Shown here piece by piece: positions 16,185-24,947 of a stretch of DNA of 32,574 bases (positions within the stretch are counted from its first letter, which is position 1; each line of letters starts with the position of its first letter). Under the pieces are notes generated by a model. It was given only the letters and a program-made list of their open reading frames with translations. It was not told the origin of the DNA and made no database searches. The DNA is from Rickettsiales bacterium (GTDB lineage: Bacteria > Pseudomonadota > Alphaproteobacteria > Rickettsiales > UBA1997): contig CANKYC010000003.1 of NCBI GenBank assembly GCA_947487845.1, positions 1-32,574 on the forward strand, written 5' to 3'. The position numbers and the translations under genes were made by a program.

Positions 16185-16262
16185 AAAAAATCCCACCTTT
16201 TAAAGTTAGTGAAATAGCAAAACAAACTGTTCGAGTTTCAAGTATCTTTGGTATATATGTCC

Positions 16263-16316
16263 AAAAACAAGTTCAGGATGATAGCGTTTTTTGACGGTCA
16301 TCCTGAACTTGTTTTT
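16263..16316. repeat. Palindrome with 19-bp perfect arms
   Basis: AAAAACAAGTTCAGGATGA (16263-16281) pairs exactly with 16298-16316 around a 16-nt loop. It ends 18 bp before the tsaD stop codon and is followed by no long T-run on that strand. It is related in its CAAGTTCAGGATGA core to the dispersed palindromes elsewhere. Confidence 0.85.
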
Positions 16317-16333
16317 AGGATCTATTTCGATTT

Positions 16334-17395
16334 TCAAACCAACTCCCAACCTAATTCCCAACGCGCCTTCGGCTTAAATTCCAAACTATCCACCAATCCC
16401 AATCTCATTTTTTCAACTCCCGCCCAAGCCACCATCACCGCATTATCTGTACAAAGCGCAATTGGCGGTGCGATTACTTCAATATCATATTTTTTCGACC
16501 AATTTTGTAGCGCCGAAAAAATATAACGATTTGCCGCCACGCCTCCGGCAATAATCAATTTTTTTGCGCCTTTTTCTAAAAGCTGAACATTATCTAAACG
16601 ATTCAAAACAATCTGGCAAACCACGTGTTGAAAGGATGCGCAAATATCAGCTTTGTCTTTTTCATTAATTTTTTGCGGCGTTGTTAAATGCGAAAAATCT
16701 TCACCAACTAACTTTTCAATCTCGCGGCGCACCGCGGTTTTAAGACCAGAAAATGAAAAATCACAAAGATGATCTTTGTGCTTCGCGCCATCAATTAATG
16801 GCTTGGAAAATTTAAATCTTTTTTCATCACCAATCAAAGCCATTTTCTCAACCGAAGGCCCGCCCGGATAAGGCAAACCAAGCATTTGCGCCACTTTGTC
16901 AAAAGCCTCGCCCAAAGCATCGTCAATTGTTTCGCCCAGCTTTTCATAATTACCAACACCGCGCGCAAATAAAATTTGGCAATGGCCGCCAGAAATTAAC
17001 AAAAGCAAAAAAGGAAATTGCAAATCGGAAGTAAGTCGCGCCGTTAAAGCGTGCCCCTCCAAATGATTCACCGCTAAAAATGGTTTTTTATAAACCGAAG
17101 CCAAAGTTTTCGCCGCCATCATTCCAACAATAACGCCGCCAATTAAACCCGGTCCAGAAGTTGCGGCAAAGCCATCAATATTTTCAAATTTTAGATTAGC
17201 ATTTTTTAAAGCCTGCAAAATTAATTCATCCAAAACTTCAATATGACCTCGCGCCGCAAGCTCTGGAACCACGCCGCCAAATTTTTTATGAAGCTCAATT
17301 TGTGAATTTAAAACGTGAGAAAGAATATTTTTTTGCTCATCAACAATCGCAACCGCAGTTTCATCGCAGGAAGTTTCAATACCGAGAATTTTCAT
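16334..17395 (-). CDS. tsaD: tRNA N6-threonylcarbamoyladenosine synthase TsaD
   Basis: TsaD transfers the threonylcarbamoyl group to A37 of tRNAs decoding ANN codons, working with TsaB and TsaE. The 353-residue protein begins with GIETSCDETAVAIV and contains the metal-binding HLEGH motif (VNHLEGHALTARL), SGGHCQI, GETIDDALGEAFDKVA, and the IAGGVAANRYI segment. The length is normal and the frame intact. The next gene upstream on the strand is dnaB, with a structured element between them. Confidence 0.97.
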   Translation of the reverse strand: MKILGIETSCDETAVAIVDEQKNILSHVLNSQIELHKKFGGVVPELAARGHIEVLDELILQALKNANLKFENIDGFAATSGPGLIGGVIVGMMAAKTLASVYKKPFLAVNHLEGHALTARLTSDLQFPFLLLLISGGHCQILFARGVGNYEKLGETIDDALGEAFDKVAQMLGLPYPGGPSVEKMALIGDEKRFKFSKPLIDGAKHKDHLCDFSFSGLKTAVRREIEKLVGEDFSHLTTPQKINEKDKADICASFQHVVCQIVLNRLDNVQLLEKGAKKLIIAGGVAANRYIFSALQNWSKKYDIEVIAPPIALCTDNAVMVAWAGVEKMRLGLVDSLEFKPKARWELGWELV

Positions 17396-17434
17396 TTTAA
17401 TTTTTAAATAAATCAGAGTTATATCAAAAAGATC

Positions 17435-17549
17435 TAATTAAATTTAAATCCTTTATCCCTTCGGGATACGGAAACGCGACACGAGTCGCGCCCCGCTTTA
17501 CGGCGATCCCCATCCCTTATGTCTATAGGACATACGGGAAATTTAATTA
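17435..17549. repeat. Compact element with three hairpins and 11-bp ends
   Basis: TAATTAAATTT (17435-17445) is inverted at 17539-17549. Between them are perfect hairpins at 17454-17468 (TATCCC/GGGATA), 17475-17490 (CGCGAC/GTCGCG) and 17518-17534 (TATGTC/GACATA). The right end overlaps the last codons of dnaB and supplies its TAA stop. It is more G/C-rich than its surroundings, suggesting a small inserted palindromic element. Confidence 0.55.
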
Positions 17550-18985
17550 TGAAAATTATCCAAATTTCCAAAGCGCGTAAATTCTGAATCAAAAAATAAA
17601 TTCACGCTGCCAACTGGACCGTTGCGTTGTTTGGCAATTATAACTTCAGCTTTATGCGAAACTTCCTGCATTTGGGTTTTCCATTGATGAAATTTGTCGG
17701 CCTCATTTTCTTGCGGACGTTTGCGTTCCAAATAATAACTGTCGCGATAGATGAAGGCTACAACGTCAGCATCTTGTTCGATTGATCCTGATTCACGCAA
17801 ATCTGAAAGTTGTGGGCGCTTATCTTCGCGTTGTTCAACGGCGCGCGATAATTGCGAAAGCGCCATTACCGGAATGTTAAATTCTTTGGCGATTGCTTTT
17901 AATCCTTGCGTGATTTCCGAAACTTCCTGAACCCGATTTTCGCTAGAGCGCGAAGTTGTGCCGCGAATTAATTGCAAATAATCAATTACCAAAAATGCTA
18001 AATTATGTTTGCGCACCATTCTGCGGGCGCGCGTGCGAATTGCCGAAATTGAAAGTGCTGGAGTATCATCAATAAAAAGTGGCATTTTCGAAATTTCTGC
18101 CGAACGCGCCGCCACAACTTCCCATTCACTTTCATTTAATTGACCGGTTCTAAATTTGGTGGCGTTAATGCTACATTCCATTGATAAAATTCTCGCCGCT
18201 AATTGGTCGGAAGACATTTCGAGCGAGAAAAATCCAACTGCCTTTTTATCTTTCGTATCAACCACATCTTTGTTTAAAAACTTGCAGGCATTAACCACAA
18301 TATTAATTCCCAGCGCGGTTTTACCCATTGAAGGCCTTCCCGCCAGAATAATTAAATCGGATTGTTGCATGCCGCTCAAAATTTTATCTAAATCTGAAAG
18401 TCCGGTTGAAACGCCGCTAATATGGCTGTCGCGTTGACGCGCCAAAATTGTTTTATCCAAAGTTTCTTTCATCGAATGCGAAATGCTGCGAAAATCGCTG
18501 CGGCCATTTCCATGTTCAGAAAGTTTAAATAAATGCGATTCGGCAAGCTCGATTTGTTCAGTTGCCGAAGTTTTTTCTTCAGCTTTAAAAACCCGATTCA
18601 CAATATCTTCACCAACCATTGATAATTCACGCTTCAAAGCCAAATCATGAATTAAACGACCATAATCAGAAATATCGATAATTGCCGAAGCTGTTGCCAA
18701 AAGCGTTGATAAATAAAGAGCGCCGCCAGCTGCTTTAACAGCTGCGTCAGATTCAAAAAATTGTTTCAGCGTAACTTGATTGGCGATGATGTTAACTTTT
18801 TCAATATTGTGTAAAATTTGGGCAAAAATATTGCGATGCGCCGGCTCGTAAAAATGCTCTTCACGCAAAAATTCGGAAACGCGATTTAGATATTCGTTAT
18901 TTAAAATAATCGTTCCTAGAACCGCTTGTTCGGCTTCAATATTAAATAATTCTTTACGGATTGTAACTTGGTTTTCGGATGTCAT
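17543..18985 (-). CDS. dnaB: Replicative DNA helicase DnaB
   Basis: DnaB is the hexameric 5'-3' helicase that opens the replication fork and recruits primase. The 480-residue protein has the N-terminal DnaB domain (IEAEQAVLGTIILNNE) and the RecA-like C-terminal domain. Visible motifs are Walker A GRPSMGKTALG, the GFFSLEMSSDQLAARIL segment, Walker B FLVIDYLQLI, the MALSQLSRAVEQREDKRPQLSDLRESGSIEQDAD segment, and the C-terminal KQRNGPVG segment. There is no intein. The length is standard. It follows the regBA genes with a 45-bp gap and may be read separately. Confidence 0.97.
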   Translation of the reverse strand: MTSENQVTIRKELFNIEAEQAVLGTIILNNEYLNRVSEFLREEHFYEPAHRNIFAQILHNIEKVNIIANQVTLKQFFESDAAVKAAGGALYLSTLLATASAIIDISDYGRLIHDLALKRELSMVGEDIVNRVFKAEEKTSATEQIELAESHLFKLSEHGNGRSDFRSISHSMKETLDKTILARQRDSHISGVSTGLSDLDKILSGMQQSDLIILAGRPSMGKTALGINIVVNACKFLNKDVVDTKDKKAVGFFSLEMSSDQLAARILSMECSINATKFRTGQLNESEWEVVAARSAEISKMPLFIDDTPALSISAIRTRARRMVRKHNLAFLVIDYLQLIRGTTSRSSENRVQEVSEITQGLKAIAKEFNIPVMALSQLSRAVEQREDKRPQLSDLRESGSIEQDADVVAFIYRDSYYLERKRPQENEADKFHQWKTQMQEVSHKAEVIIAKQRNGPVGSVNLFFDSEFTRFGNLDNFHN

Positions 18986-19030
18986 TTTTTTTAAGAATTT
19001 TTTTTAAAGAATATGGTGGTTATTTTGGAA

Positions 19031-19561
19031 TCAACTTTTCACTCCCCTTTTTTGCAACTTTCGCGCTAAAGTTCTGCGATGCATTCCAAGAATGCGCGCT
19101 GCTTTGGAAATGTTAAAATCGGCGTCAATCAAAGCTTGGTGAATATATTCCCATTCAATATTTTTAATCGAAGTTTTTTTATCTGATATTTTTTCTTCCA
19201 AAGCCTCGCCATTAAAAGCAGCAATTATTGCATCAACATTTGCTGGTTTTGCTAAGTAATAACAAGCTCCCAACTTAATCGCCTCAATTGTTGTGGTGAT
19301 GCTGGCGTAACCTGTGAGCATCACAATTTTAATTGTAGAATCAAATTCATGCAAAGCTTTGATTAAAGCCAATCCAGATTCACCGGGCATTTTTAAATCA
19401 ACAACTGCAAATCTTGGATGAAAATTTTTTAAAATGGCGAGCGCATCTTTAACATTATTGGCAATTTTAGTTTCATAATTTCGGCGCATAAAAGAGCGCG
19501 ACAAGCTTTCCGACAAAGCTTTATCATCTTCAACAATTAAAACAGTTTGATAATTTTTCAT
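19031..19561 (-). CDS. regA: Response regulator of the RegA/ActR/PrrA family
   Basis: This redox-responsive DNA-binding regulator has 176 residues. The receiver domain shows the acidic pocket EDD (11-13), the phosphoacceptor D55 in FAVVDLKMPG, the signalling T of MLTGYAS, and K105 in YLAKPAN. A short linker leads to a Fis-type helix-turn-helix, NISKAARILGMHRRTLARKL, at about 154-173, which is the hallmark of RegA orthologues. In other alphaproteobacteria RegA controls respiration, carbon and nitrogen genes. The ATG shares one base with the regB stop (TAATG), so the two are translationally coupled. Here the paired kinase gene lacks its ATPase domain. Confidence 0.93.
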   Translation of the reverse strand: MKNYQTVLIVEDDKALSESLSRSFMRRNYETKIANNVKDALAILKNFHPRFAVVDLKMPGESGLALIKALHEFDSTIKIVMLTGYASITTTIEAIKLGACYYLAKPANVDAIIAAFNGEALEEKISDKKTSIKNIEWEYIHQALIDADFNISKAARILGMHRRTLARKLQKRGVKS

Positions 19562-20376
19562 TATTTGAAATCACTTTTTTTTGCTTGTTCAAGCCTTTCA
19601 CTTCCTGAATCGGAAAGAATTTCTGAAAGAGTTTTTTTGCAGCGCTCGATTTGCGATTCAATCATTAAAATATCAGAATTTAAATCTTCTTTTTTTAAAT
19701 CGAGATTTTTCCAATCATTTAAAATAACCGAGATTGTCGCCAGCGGCGTTCCCAAATCATGAGCGGCGGCGGTTGCAAGCATTGCGCTTCTAAGCAATTG
19801 TTTTTCTTCCAAAGTTTTTTGATCGCGCTCTTTTAAATTTTTGGAAATTTTGGTAACAAAAATTAACAGCAAAACTGTCGCTAAAATATGACTAATCAAC
19901 ATTCCATTAAGATGTAAATTGAAAGCATTGTGATTATGAAATTCATGCATTTCATTAAAGTTGAAACCAAGCCAAATATAGCAAAATGTTGTAATTGCGG
20001 TGATTGTCCAAGCGTAACTTGTGCGTAGCAAAATAGCGGCAATAATTACTTGTAGTAAAAATAATGAAATAAAAGGATTGGAAGCTCCGCCGCTTAAATA
20101 AAGCTGCGCCGTTAAAGCAGCAACATCAAAAAGCAACTCTATGAATAAGAATTTATCGCTGATATTTCGACAGGTTTTATAGCAATAAAAACTTACGCAA
20201 TTTATCAAAAATAACAGCGTAACCAAACCAAACATTGGCTTTATCGGCAAGGAAATTTCAAAAAATTTACTGACAAAAATAATAGTCACAACTTGCCCAA
20301 TAATCGCGATGATACGAAGCAAAATAAGCTGAAGCAGATTTTTATGATTAGCGCTTTTAGGGAAATTATTTTTCAT
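19561..20376 (-). CDS. regB: RegB-like redox sensor lacking the ATPase domain
   Basis: This 271-residue inner-membrane protein has about six predicted helices in residues 12-175. It includes the RegB quinone-site motif GGASNPF (96-102), then the phosphoacceptor region AAAHDLGTPLATI with His206. A conserved-looking redox Cys lies at 246 in QIERCKKTLSEIL. The protein then ends: the HATPase_c domain with N, G1, F and G2 boxes, about 150-190 residues in known RegB proteins, is missing. The stop overlaps the regA ATG, leaving no room for a lost second half or frameshift in this window. The sensor and dimerisation parts look constrained, so it is not obvious decay. It may work as a quinone sensor or phosphatase, or borrow another kinase's ATPase domain. 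Confidence 0.85.
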   Translation of the reverse strand: MKNNFPKSANHKNLLQLILLRIIAIIGQVVTIIFVSKFFEISLPIKPMFGLVTLLFLINCVSFYCYKTCRNISDKFLFIELLFDVAALTAQLYLSGGASNPFISLFLLQVIIAAILLRTSYAWTITAITTFCYIWLGFNFNEMHEFHNHNAFNLHLNGMLISHILATVLLLIFVTKISKNLKERDQKTLEEKQLLRSAMLATAAAHDLGTPLATISVILNDWKNLDLKKEDLNSDILMIESQIERCKKTLSEILSDSGSERLEQAKKSDFK

Positions 20377-20418
20377 TTTTTAAGGTTTGTACTAATTCTA
20401 AATTGAATATGTCGAACT

Positions 20419-20502
20419 CTCGATGTCATGCTGAACTTGTCGAAGCATGATTCAAGCCTTTCTATTAAAATCATGCTTCGACAAGTTCAGCATGACATCG
20501 AG
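20419..20502. repeat. Dispersed palindrome, 34-bp perfect arms
   Basis: CTCGATGTCATGCTGAAC... (20419-20452) pairs without mismatch with 20469-20502 around a 16-nt loop. It belongs to the GTCACCCTGAG-type palindrome family of this window but carries a paired variant sequence in both arms. It sits between the divergent regB and outer-membrane protein genes. Confidence 0.92.
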
Positions 20503-20633
20503 CTTGATTAGAATGAATATATTTTAGCACAAAACTGCGCTTGGACAAATTGTCTCAAGTTTAAAAATTATTTTGCGATTGAGATTTGTGATTTTTAAAA
20601 AGCCAAAAATCTTATTAACCAAATAATTTAATT

Positions 20634-21560
20634 ATGAAATTTTCTAAAAAATATTTTTTTGCCGCACTTCTTTTATTCGCAATTTCTTCAAAAGAAGTTT
20701 TGGCTTGCGCTTGTGGTTGTGGCGTTTTCACAGTTGGAACCAGCTCAATTTTACCAAATTGCGAAGGCGGAACGGCTTTTTTGCAATATGATTATATGAA
20801 TCAAAGTCGCAATTGGCATAAAACTGATAATTCCAGCGGACATAATCACGACAAACGCATCAACACTCAAACCGTAACCGCCGGCATGCAATATATGTTT
20901 AACCGCGATTGGGGCGCCGCGATTCGCGTTCCTTACATGACACGTTATGTACAAAACTTGCCTCATTCTGGCGGCATGACTTATAACCGCCATAGCGCCG
21001 TTGGCGATATTCGTATTAATGGAATTTATTCCGGATTTTCTTCCGACATGTCGAGCGGATTAATTTTTGGTTTAAAACTTCCAACTGGCGACACCAATTC
21101 TAAAGGCTTTGAACGCAACACTCAAATTGGAACCGGCAGCACTGATTCAATTTTAGGCGCTTATAAAGTTGGCAAAATTGATATTGCCGGAAAATTTAAT
21201 TATTTCTTGCAAGGAACTTGGGAACATCCACTGACAATTCATCGTGGCTATCATCCCGGTGATGAAATTTCTGGTGCGACTGGTATTTATTACAATGCTG
21301 GATCACATTTTGGCCTAAAAAAAATCGCACCAATTATGCAATTTATGGGTTCTAAAAAAACTCAAGATACAGGTTGGGCATCACCGTCACATAATGCTCA
21401 CAGCGGATATACCCAAATATTTTTTGCGCCAGCAATCGAATTTAGCTTTACGCAATTTAAACTTTATACCGATGTGGAATTTCCAGTTTATAGAAATGTC
21501 AATGGCAATCAATTAGTGCCGCAGAATTTGTATAAATTAATTTTGAGTTATAATTTTTAA
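20634..21560 (+). CDS. Outer-membrane beta-barrel protein, unknown substrate
   Basis: This 308-residue protein has a cleavable signal peptide (about 1-24, ending EVLA). The mature protein begins with the cysteine motif CACGCGVFTVGTSS. Amphipathic strand patterns follow (GAAIRVPYMTRY, GLIFGLKLPTGDT, FKLYTDVEFPVYR) and the C-terminus ends in YNF, the terminal aromatic expected of a Bam substrate. It resembles transporter-like barrels annotated as putative phenol-degradation MetA-pathway proteins. Several His residues (HKTDNSSGHNHDKR) and the Cys motif may bind metal, which is inference. A single-gene unit seems likely. Confidence 0.75.
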   Translation: MKFSKKYFFAALLLFAISSKEVLACACGCGVFTVGTSSILPNCEGGTAFLQYDYMNQSRNWHKTDNSSGHNHDKRINTQTVTAGMQYMFNRDWGAAIRVPYMTRYVQNLPHSGGMTYNRHSAVGDIRINGIYSGFSSDMSSGLIFGLKLPTGDTNSKGFERNTQIGTGSTDSILGAYKVGKIDIAGKFNYFLQGTWEHPLTIHRGYHPGDEISGATGIYYNAGSHFGLKKIAPIMQFMGSKKTQDTGWASPSHNAHSGYTQIFFAPAIEFSFTQFKLYTDVEFPVYRNVNGNQLVPQNLYKLILSYNF

Positions 21561-21582
21561 TATCAGCCGATTAAAAACTACG

Positions 21583-21613
21583 CAGTCACGCTTCGACAGC
21601 CTCAGCGTGACTG
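21583..21613. terminator. Short hairpin between the convergent OMP gene and glmS
   Basis: CAGTCACGCT and AGCGTGACTG are perfect 10-bp arms around TCGACAGCCTC. It is a one-hairpin relative of the dispersed palindromes and lies between two converging genes, so it may act as a terminator, though it lacks a T-run directly after it. Confidence 0.5.
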
Positions 21614-21685
21614 TGAATTAGTTTAAAATTTTGATATAATTAAAAAAGTGTGACGCTAAAAAACTCATTTTTTTAATACGCTTTT

Positions 21686-23527
21686 TTACTCCACCGTTAC
21701 CGATTTCGCTAAATTTCTTGGCTGATCAACATCATTTCCTTTGTACAGCGCAACATAATAAGCCAAAAGCTGCGTTGAAACCACTGGCAAAATTGCTTCT
21801 TGAATAATTCCATCAAGCTTCGGAATTTCAATTTTTCTCTTCGCCATTTTGCCAAATTGGGCGATTCCTTTTTTGTCACTAATGAAAATTATTTTCCCGC
21901 CGCGCGCGTTAACTTCTTGAGCGTTGGATAATGTTTTTTCAAACAAGTCATTATCTTTATTATGCGGCGCAATCACGATTACCGGCATTTTTTTATCAAT
22001 CAGCGCGATAGTTCCGTGCTTTAATTCTCCTGCGGCAATTCCTTGCGCGTTAATATAAGAAAGTTCGCGAAATTTTAATGCCGCTTCAAAAGCTGTAATC
22101 TGCGAAATGCCGCGCCCAATATATAAAACATGCTTCGCCGCAGTTAATGATTGGGCGATTTTTTTGATGTTTTTAATGTCATTCTTATCAAACAAATGAA
22201 CCATTTTCGCGCCACTTTCGGCAAGTTCCTGCAATAATTTTTCTTTTTCTTTAGTCGAAATTTTGCCTTTTATACATCCAAAATGAATTGCCAAAAGCGA
22301 TAAAACCGTAATTTGCGCCGTGTAAGCTTTAGTTGATGCCACGCCAATTTCAGGCCCTGCAACTGTGCGAATTACTGTGTCAGAAAGTTGCGCCATTGTA
22401 CTGTGCGCCACATTTACAATTGAGAGAATTTTTTGACCATTTTGTTTGGCAAATTTCAGCGCCGCTAAAGTATCAGCGGTTTCGCCCGACTGCGAAACAA
22501 AAACCATTAAATTATCATCGCGAAACGGATGAGCGCGGTAACGAAATTCGGAAGCAATATCAACTTCAACTTCCACGCCAGCAATTTCTTCAATCAAATA
22601 TTTGGCGCACATGCCCGAATAATAAGAAGTTCCGCAGGCAATAATTGTGATTTTATTAATTTTTTTAAGATCAAAAGCAAAGTTCGGCAAATGAATTGAG
22701 GAATTGCTTAAATCAACATAGGCTTGAATTGTTTCTTCTAAAACTCGCGGCTGTTCGTAAATTTCTTTGAGCATAAAATGATCGTAACCATCTTTGGAAA
22801 CGCGGTTATTTTCAGCTTCCATTAATTTTGGCTCTTTGTGAATTGGCTTATTTTTAGCATCAAAAACTGCAATTTCATTTTTGGAAATAATGGCAAATTC
22901 TTCATCTTCCAAAGCAATGATTTTGCTAGTGTGATCTGACAATGCGTAATAATCAGAAGCGATATAATTTTCATTTTCACCAAGACCAATAACCAATGGC
23001 GAGCCGCGTTTGGCAACTGCGATTACATTTGGATGACCTTTAAAAATTACGGCAAGCGCGAAAGTTCCGTGAATTTCTTTAGCAGTTTCCAAAATTGATT
23101 TTTTGATGTCGCCAGTTTTTTCAAAATGATATTCGATTAAATGTGGCACAACTTCGGTGTCAGTTTGGCTTAAAAATTTGGCACCGCTTTTGGCTAATTT
23201 TTCTTTTAATTCCTGATGATTTTCAATAATGCCATTATGCACCACGCAAACATTTGATGAAGCGTGCGGATGCGCATTTTGCTTGCTTGGACGACCATGA
23301 GTTGCCCAACGCGTGTGACCAATTCCAATGTCAGATTCCAATTTAGTTTTTTTCAAAGCCGCTTCCAACTTGGCTATTTTACCCTCTTCTTTAACGGTTT
23401 TAAATTTATTTTTTTCCAAAACCGCAATTCCCGCCGAATCATAACCGCGATATTCCAGTTTTTTCAAACCTTCAAGAATGATAGAAACAGCATTTTTACT
23501 ACCAACGACACCAACAATTCCGCACAT
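21686..23527 (-). CDS. glmS: Glucosamine-6-phosphate synthase
   Basis: GlmS makes glucosamine 6-phosphate from fructose 6-phosphate and glutamine, the first step toward UDP-GlcNAc for peptidoglycan and LPS. The 613-residue protein starts MCGIVGVVG with the catalytic Cys exposed after Met removal. The glutaminase domain includes GIGHTRWATHGRPS and HNGIIENH. Two SIS domains follow, with ACGTSYYSG, SQSGETADT and the C-terminal LAKSVTVE that closes the active site. The length is standard. No glmS ribozyme would be expected in this lineage and I see none. Confidence 0.98.
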   Translation of the reverse strand: MCGIVGVVGSKNAVSIILEGLKKLEYRGYDSAGIAVLEKNKFKTVKEEGKIAKLEAALKKTKLESDIGIGHTRWATHGRPSKQNAHPHASSNVCVVHNGIIENHQELKEKLAKSGAKFLSQTDTEVVPHLIEYHFEKTGDIKKSILETAKEIHGTFALAVIFKGHPNVIAVAKRGSPLVIGLGENENYIASDYYALSDHTSKIIALEDEEFAIISKNEIAVFDAKNKPIHKEPKLMEAENNRVSKDGYDHFMLKEIYEQPRVLEETIQAYVDLSNSSIHLPNFAFDLKKINKITIIACGTSYYSGMCAKYLIEEIAGVEVEVDIASEFRYRAHPFRDDNLMVFVSQSGETADTLAALKFAKQNGQKILSIVNVAHSTMAQLSDTVIRTVAGPEIGVASTKAYTAQITVLSLLAIHFGCIKGKISTKEKEKLLQELAESGAKMVHLFDKNDIKNIKKIAQSLTAAKHVLYIGRGISQITAFEAALKFRELSYINAQGIAAGELKHGTIALIDKKMPVIVIAPHNKDNDLFEKTLSNAQEVNARGGKIIFISDKKGIAQFGKMAKRKIEIPKLDGIIQEAILPVVSTQLLAYYVALYKGNDVDQPRNLAKSVTVE

Positions 23528-23584
23528 GTTTTTAGAAATTTATTTTAAGAAAAAATACAAAGCGCGGCAGCCTAGAAAGGCTTC

Positions 23585-23602
23585 AAGATAAGTAAATTGT
23601 AA
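23585..23602 (+). repeat. 18-bp direct repeat, left copy
   Basis: AAGATAAGTAAATTGTAA is identical to 24948-24965. The pair brackets the P-loop gene, 1363 bp apart. Weaker similarity (an AAAGCGC block) precedes both copies. Confidence 0.8.
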
Positions 23603-23706
23603 TGTTTTGTAAGAACCAGTTTACCATCTTTTTTAACCTCAGATTTTGGCATATTTTTAGCGTTTTTTTCGGGTGCTCGCGAATTATAAATTGCCTAAAT
23701 TTATAC

Positions 23707-24822
23707 TTAATGTTCGCGTTCACCAGACTTATTGTTTTGAGTTGGGTCATTGTGAGTATCAAAAATCTTTTGTAAAAAATCAGGTCTTGAAGCCAATGTT
23801 TTTGCGACAGGATGAGTTTCTAGCGGCAGCTCTGATTCTCTAGTTGCAAGGCTATTTATTCTTTTGGCAATTTCAGTAATGGCTTGCGGATTAGCAGAGT
23901 TTTCACTCTCTGGATCTGTTTGGTAAACAGCATCATAAGGCACTTTAGTAGTCACTTTAATTTTCTCATCATTGGGAGCATTTCCTTCTTTAATTCCTAA
24001 CGTCTTAATTAATCCTTGCGCATCTTTGCTGTTTTCAAACAGAATAGCACCACCTTTTGCATCACCATATTTTTGGGCGGCATCTAAAATATCCTGCGTT
24101 GTTAATTGACCAATCACTCTGTCACCTTCTTGCGCGACTTCATACATTTCTCCATATTGATTAAGTGGGAAAAACCCGTCTCTTCTTTCTTCTTGGACAC
24201 CAGTAGCATTGCGGCTGTCCATGTGTTTGACGATTTTATTAATATCACAATGAGCCACGGCAATAACTGATGGGCAGGAAAAATTGTGATCTGCCATATA
24301 TTTATTAAATTCTGCCACAACATCATATTTACCCAAAGGAACCACATCCAAAACGCTAGGCAAGCCATTTCTAGAATTTTCCATTGCCCGTGCAAAAATA
24401 TTTTCCATTATTTGAGAATTTGATGGTGAATTTTTGGCAGCTTCTTGAAATGGTTCGCAATATTTTTCTATCAAACCTTGTATTTTGGTGAGTTTATCTG
24501 CGCTATAAATTTCAGATTCTTCTGGCAATTTATTGTTATGAATTGGTAGTAAAATATTAATTGGTTCTAAATTCTGCTTTGTCTTCAAGTCAATAAAATC
24601 AGGATCTTGATCAACAATACTAAGATGAACGTCTCCTAAATTAGGATGCCTTCTGCATTCCAAATCAAGTCCATCTTCCTGCCAGTCTAGCCTGTCTTTT
24701 GGATCTTTTGCCTCATCTTGTTTTTTCAACTCTTTAATGATCGTACCTTTACCAGCCGATGATGTTCCAAACAAAAGCACTATTGTTGCTTTTCCGCGTT
24801 CTTTTCTTGTTGAATCTTTCAT
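23707..24822 (-). CDS. P-loop NTPase or kinase-like protein, unknown role
   Basis: I do not recognise this 371-residue protein. It has a clear N-terminal P-loop, LLFGTSSAGKGT (residues 16-27), with the GKGT ending typical of nucleoside or nucleotide kinases and a GTSSAGK form like zeta-toxin or small-molecule phosphotransferases. A possible second acidic site is VDQDPDF at about 73-79, and a middle region has VLDVVPLGKYDVV and SVIAVAHCDINKI. The hydrophilic C-terminus (about 280-371) looks poorly ordered. No signal peptide or membrane segment is visible. It is cytosolic or, if the organism is host-associated, possibly secreted; the sequence gives no proof. It is bracketed by an 18-bp direct repeat, suggesting it was gained. 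Confidence 0.75.
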   Translation of the reverse strand: MKDSTRKERGKATIVLLFGTSSAGKGTIIKELKKQDEAKDPKDRLDWQEDGLDLECRRHPNLGDVHLSIVDQDPDFIDLKTKQNLEPINILLPIHNNKLPEESEIYSADKLTKIQGLIEKYCEPFQEAAKNSPSNSQIMENIFARAMENSRNGLPSVLDVVPLGKYDVVAEFNKYMADHNFSCPSVIAVAHCDINKIVKHMDSRNATGVQEERRDGFFPLNQYGEMYEVAQEGDRVIGQLTTQDILDAAQKYGDAKGGAILFENSKDAQGLIKTLGIKEGNAPNDEKIKVTTKVPYDAVYQTDPESENSANPQAITEIAKRINSLATRESELPLETHPVAKTLASRPDFLQKIFDTHNDPTQNNKSGEREH

Positions 24823-24947
24823 GAGAGATTTTGAAATTTTTTAAAGGAGATTTTTGTTTTCAAGACCTCTAAATAAAGATCAACAAGATCTATTAGTTGG
24901 ACAATGAATTTTTCAAATTTGTTTAAAAAAAAGCGCCACAACAGTTT

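Larger units (their letters stand above)
15979..16256. mobile_element. Non-coding element with 29-bp terminal inverted repeats
   Basis: Ends 15979-16007 (ATATACCAAAGCTACTTG...) and 16228-16256 are inverted repeats with 28 of 29 matches. Inside lie a large palindrome (16035-16124) and a 17-bp A/T tandem repeat (16135-16184). There is no coding capacity and no clear target duplication. It fills the gap between the convergent LpoA-like and tsaD genes. It looks like a MITE or nested palindromic insertion, and may end transcription from both sides. Confidence 0.6.

Noticed and set aside
22333-22644. Long antisense ORFs within glmS, gdhB, yceI and other genes
   Set aside because: They mirror the codon pattern of the real genes, lack ribosome-binding sites and have no recognisable domains.
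23528-23706. glmS leader as a ribozyme or riboswitch
   Set aside because: I could not find the conserved ribozyme core, and the class is not expected in this lineage. The stretch shows only the 18-bp repeat.
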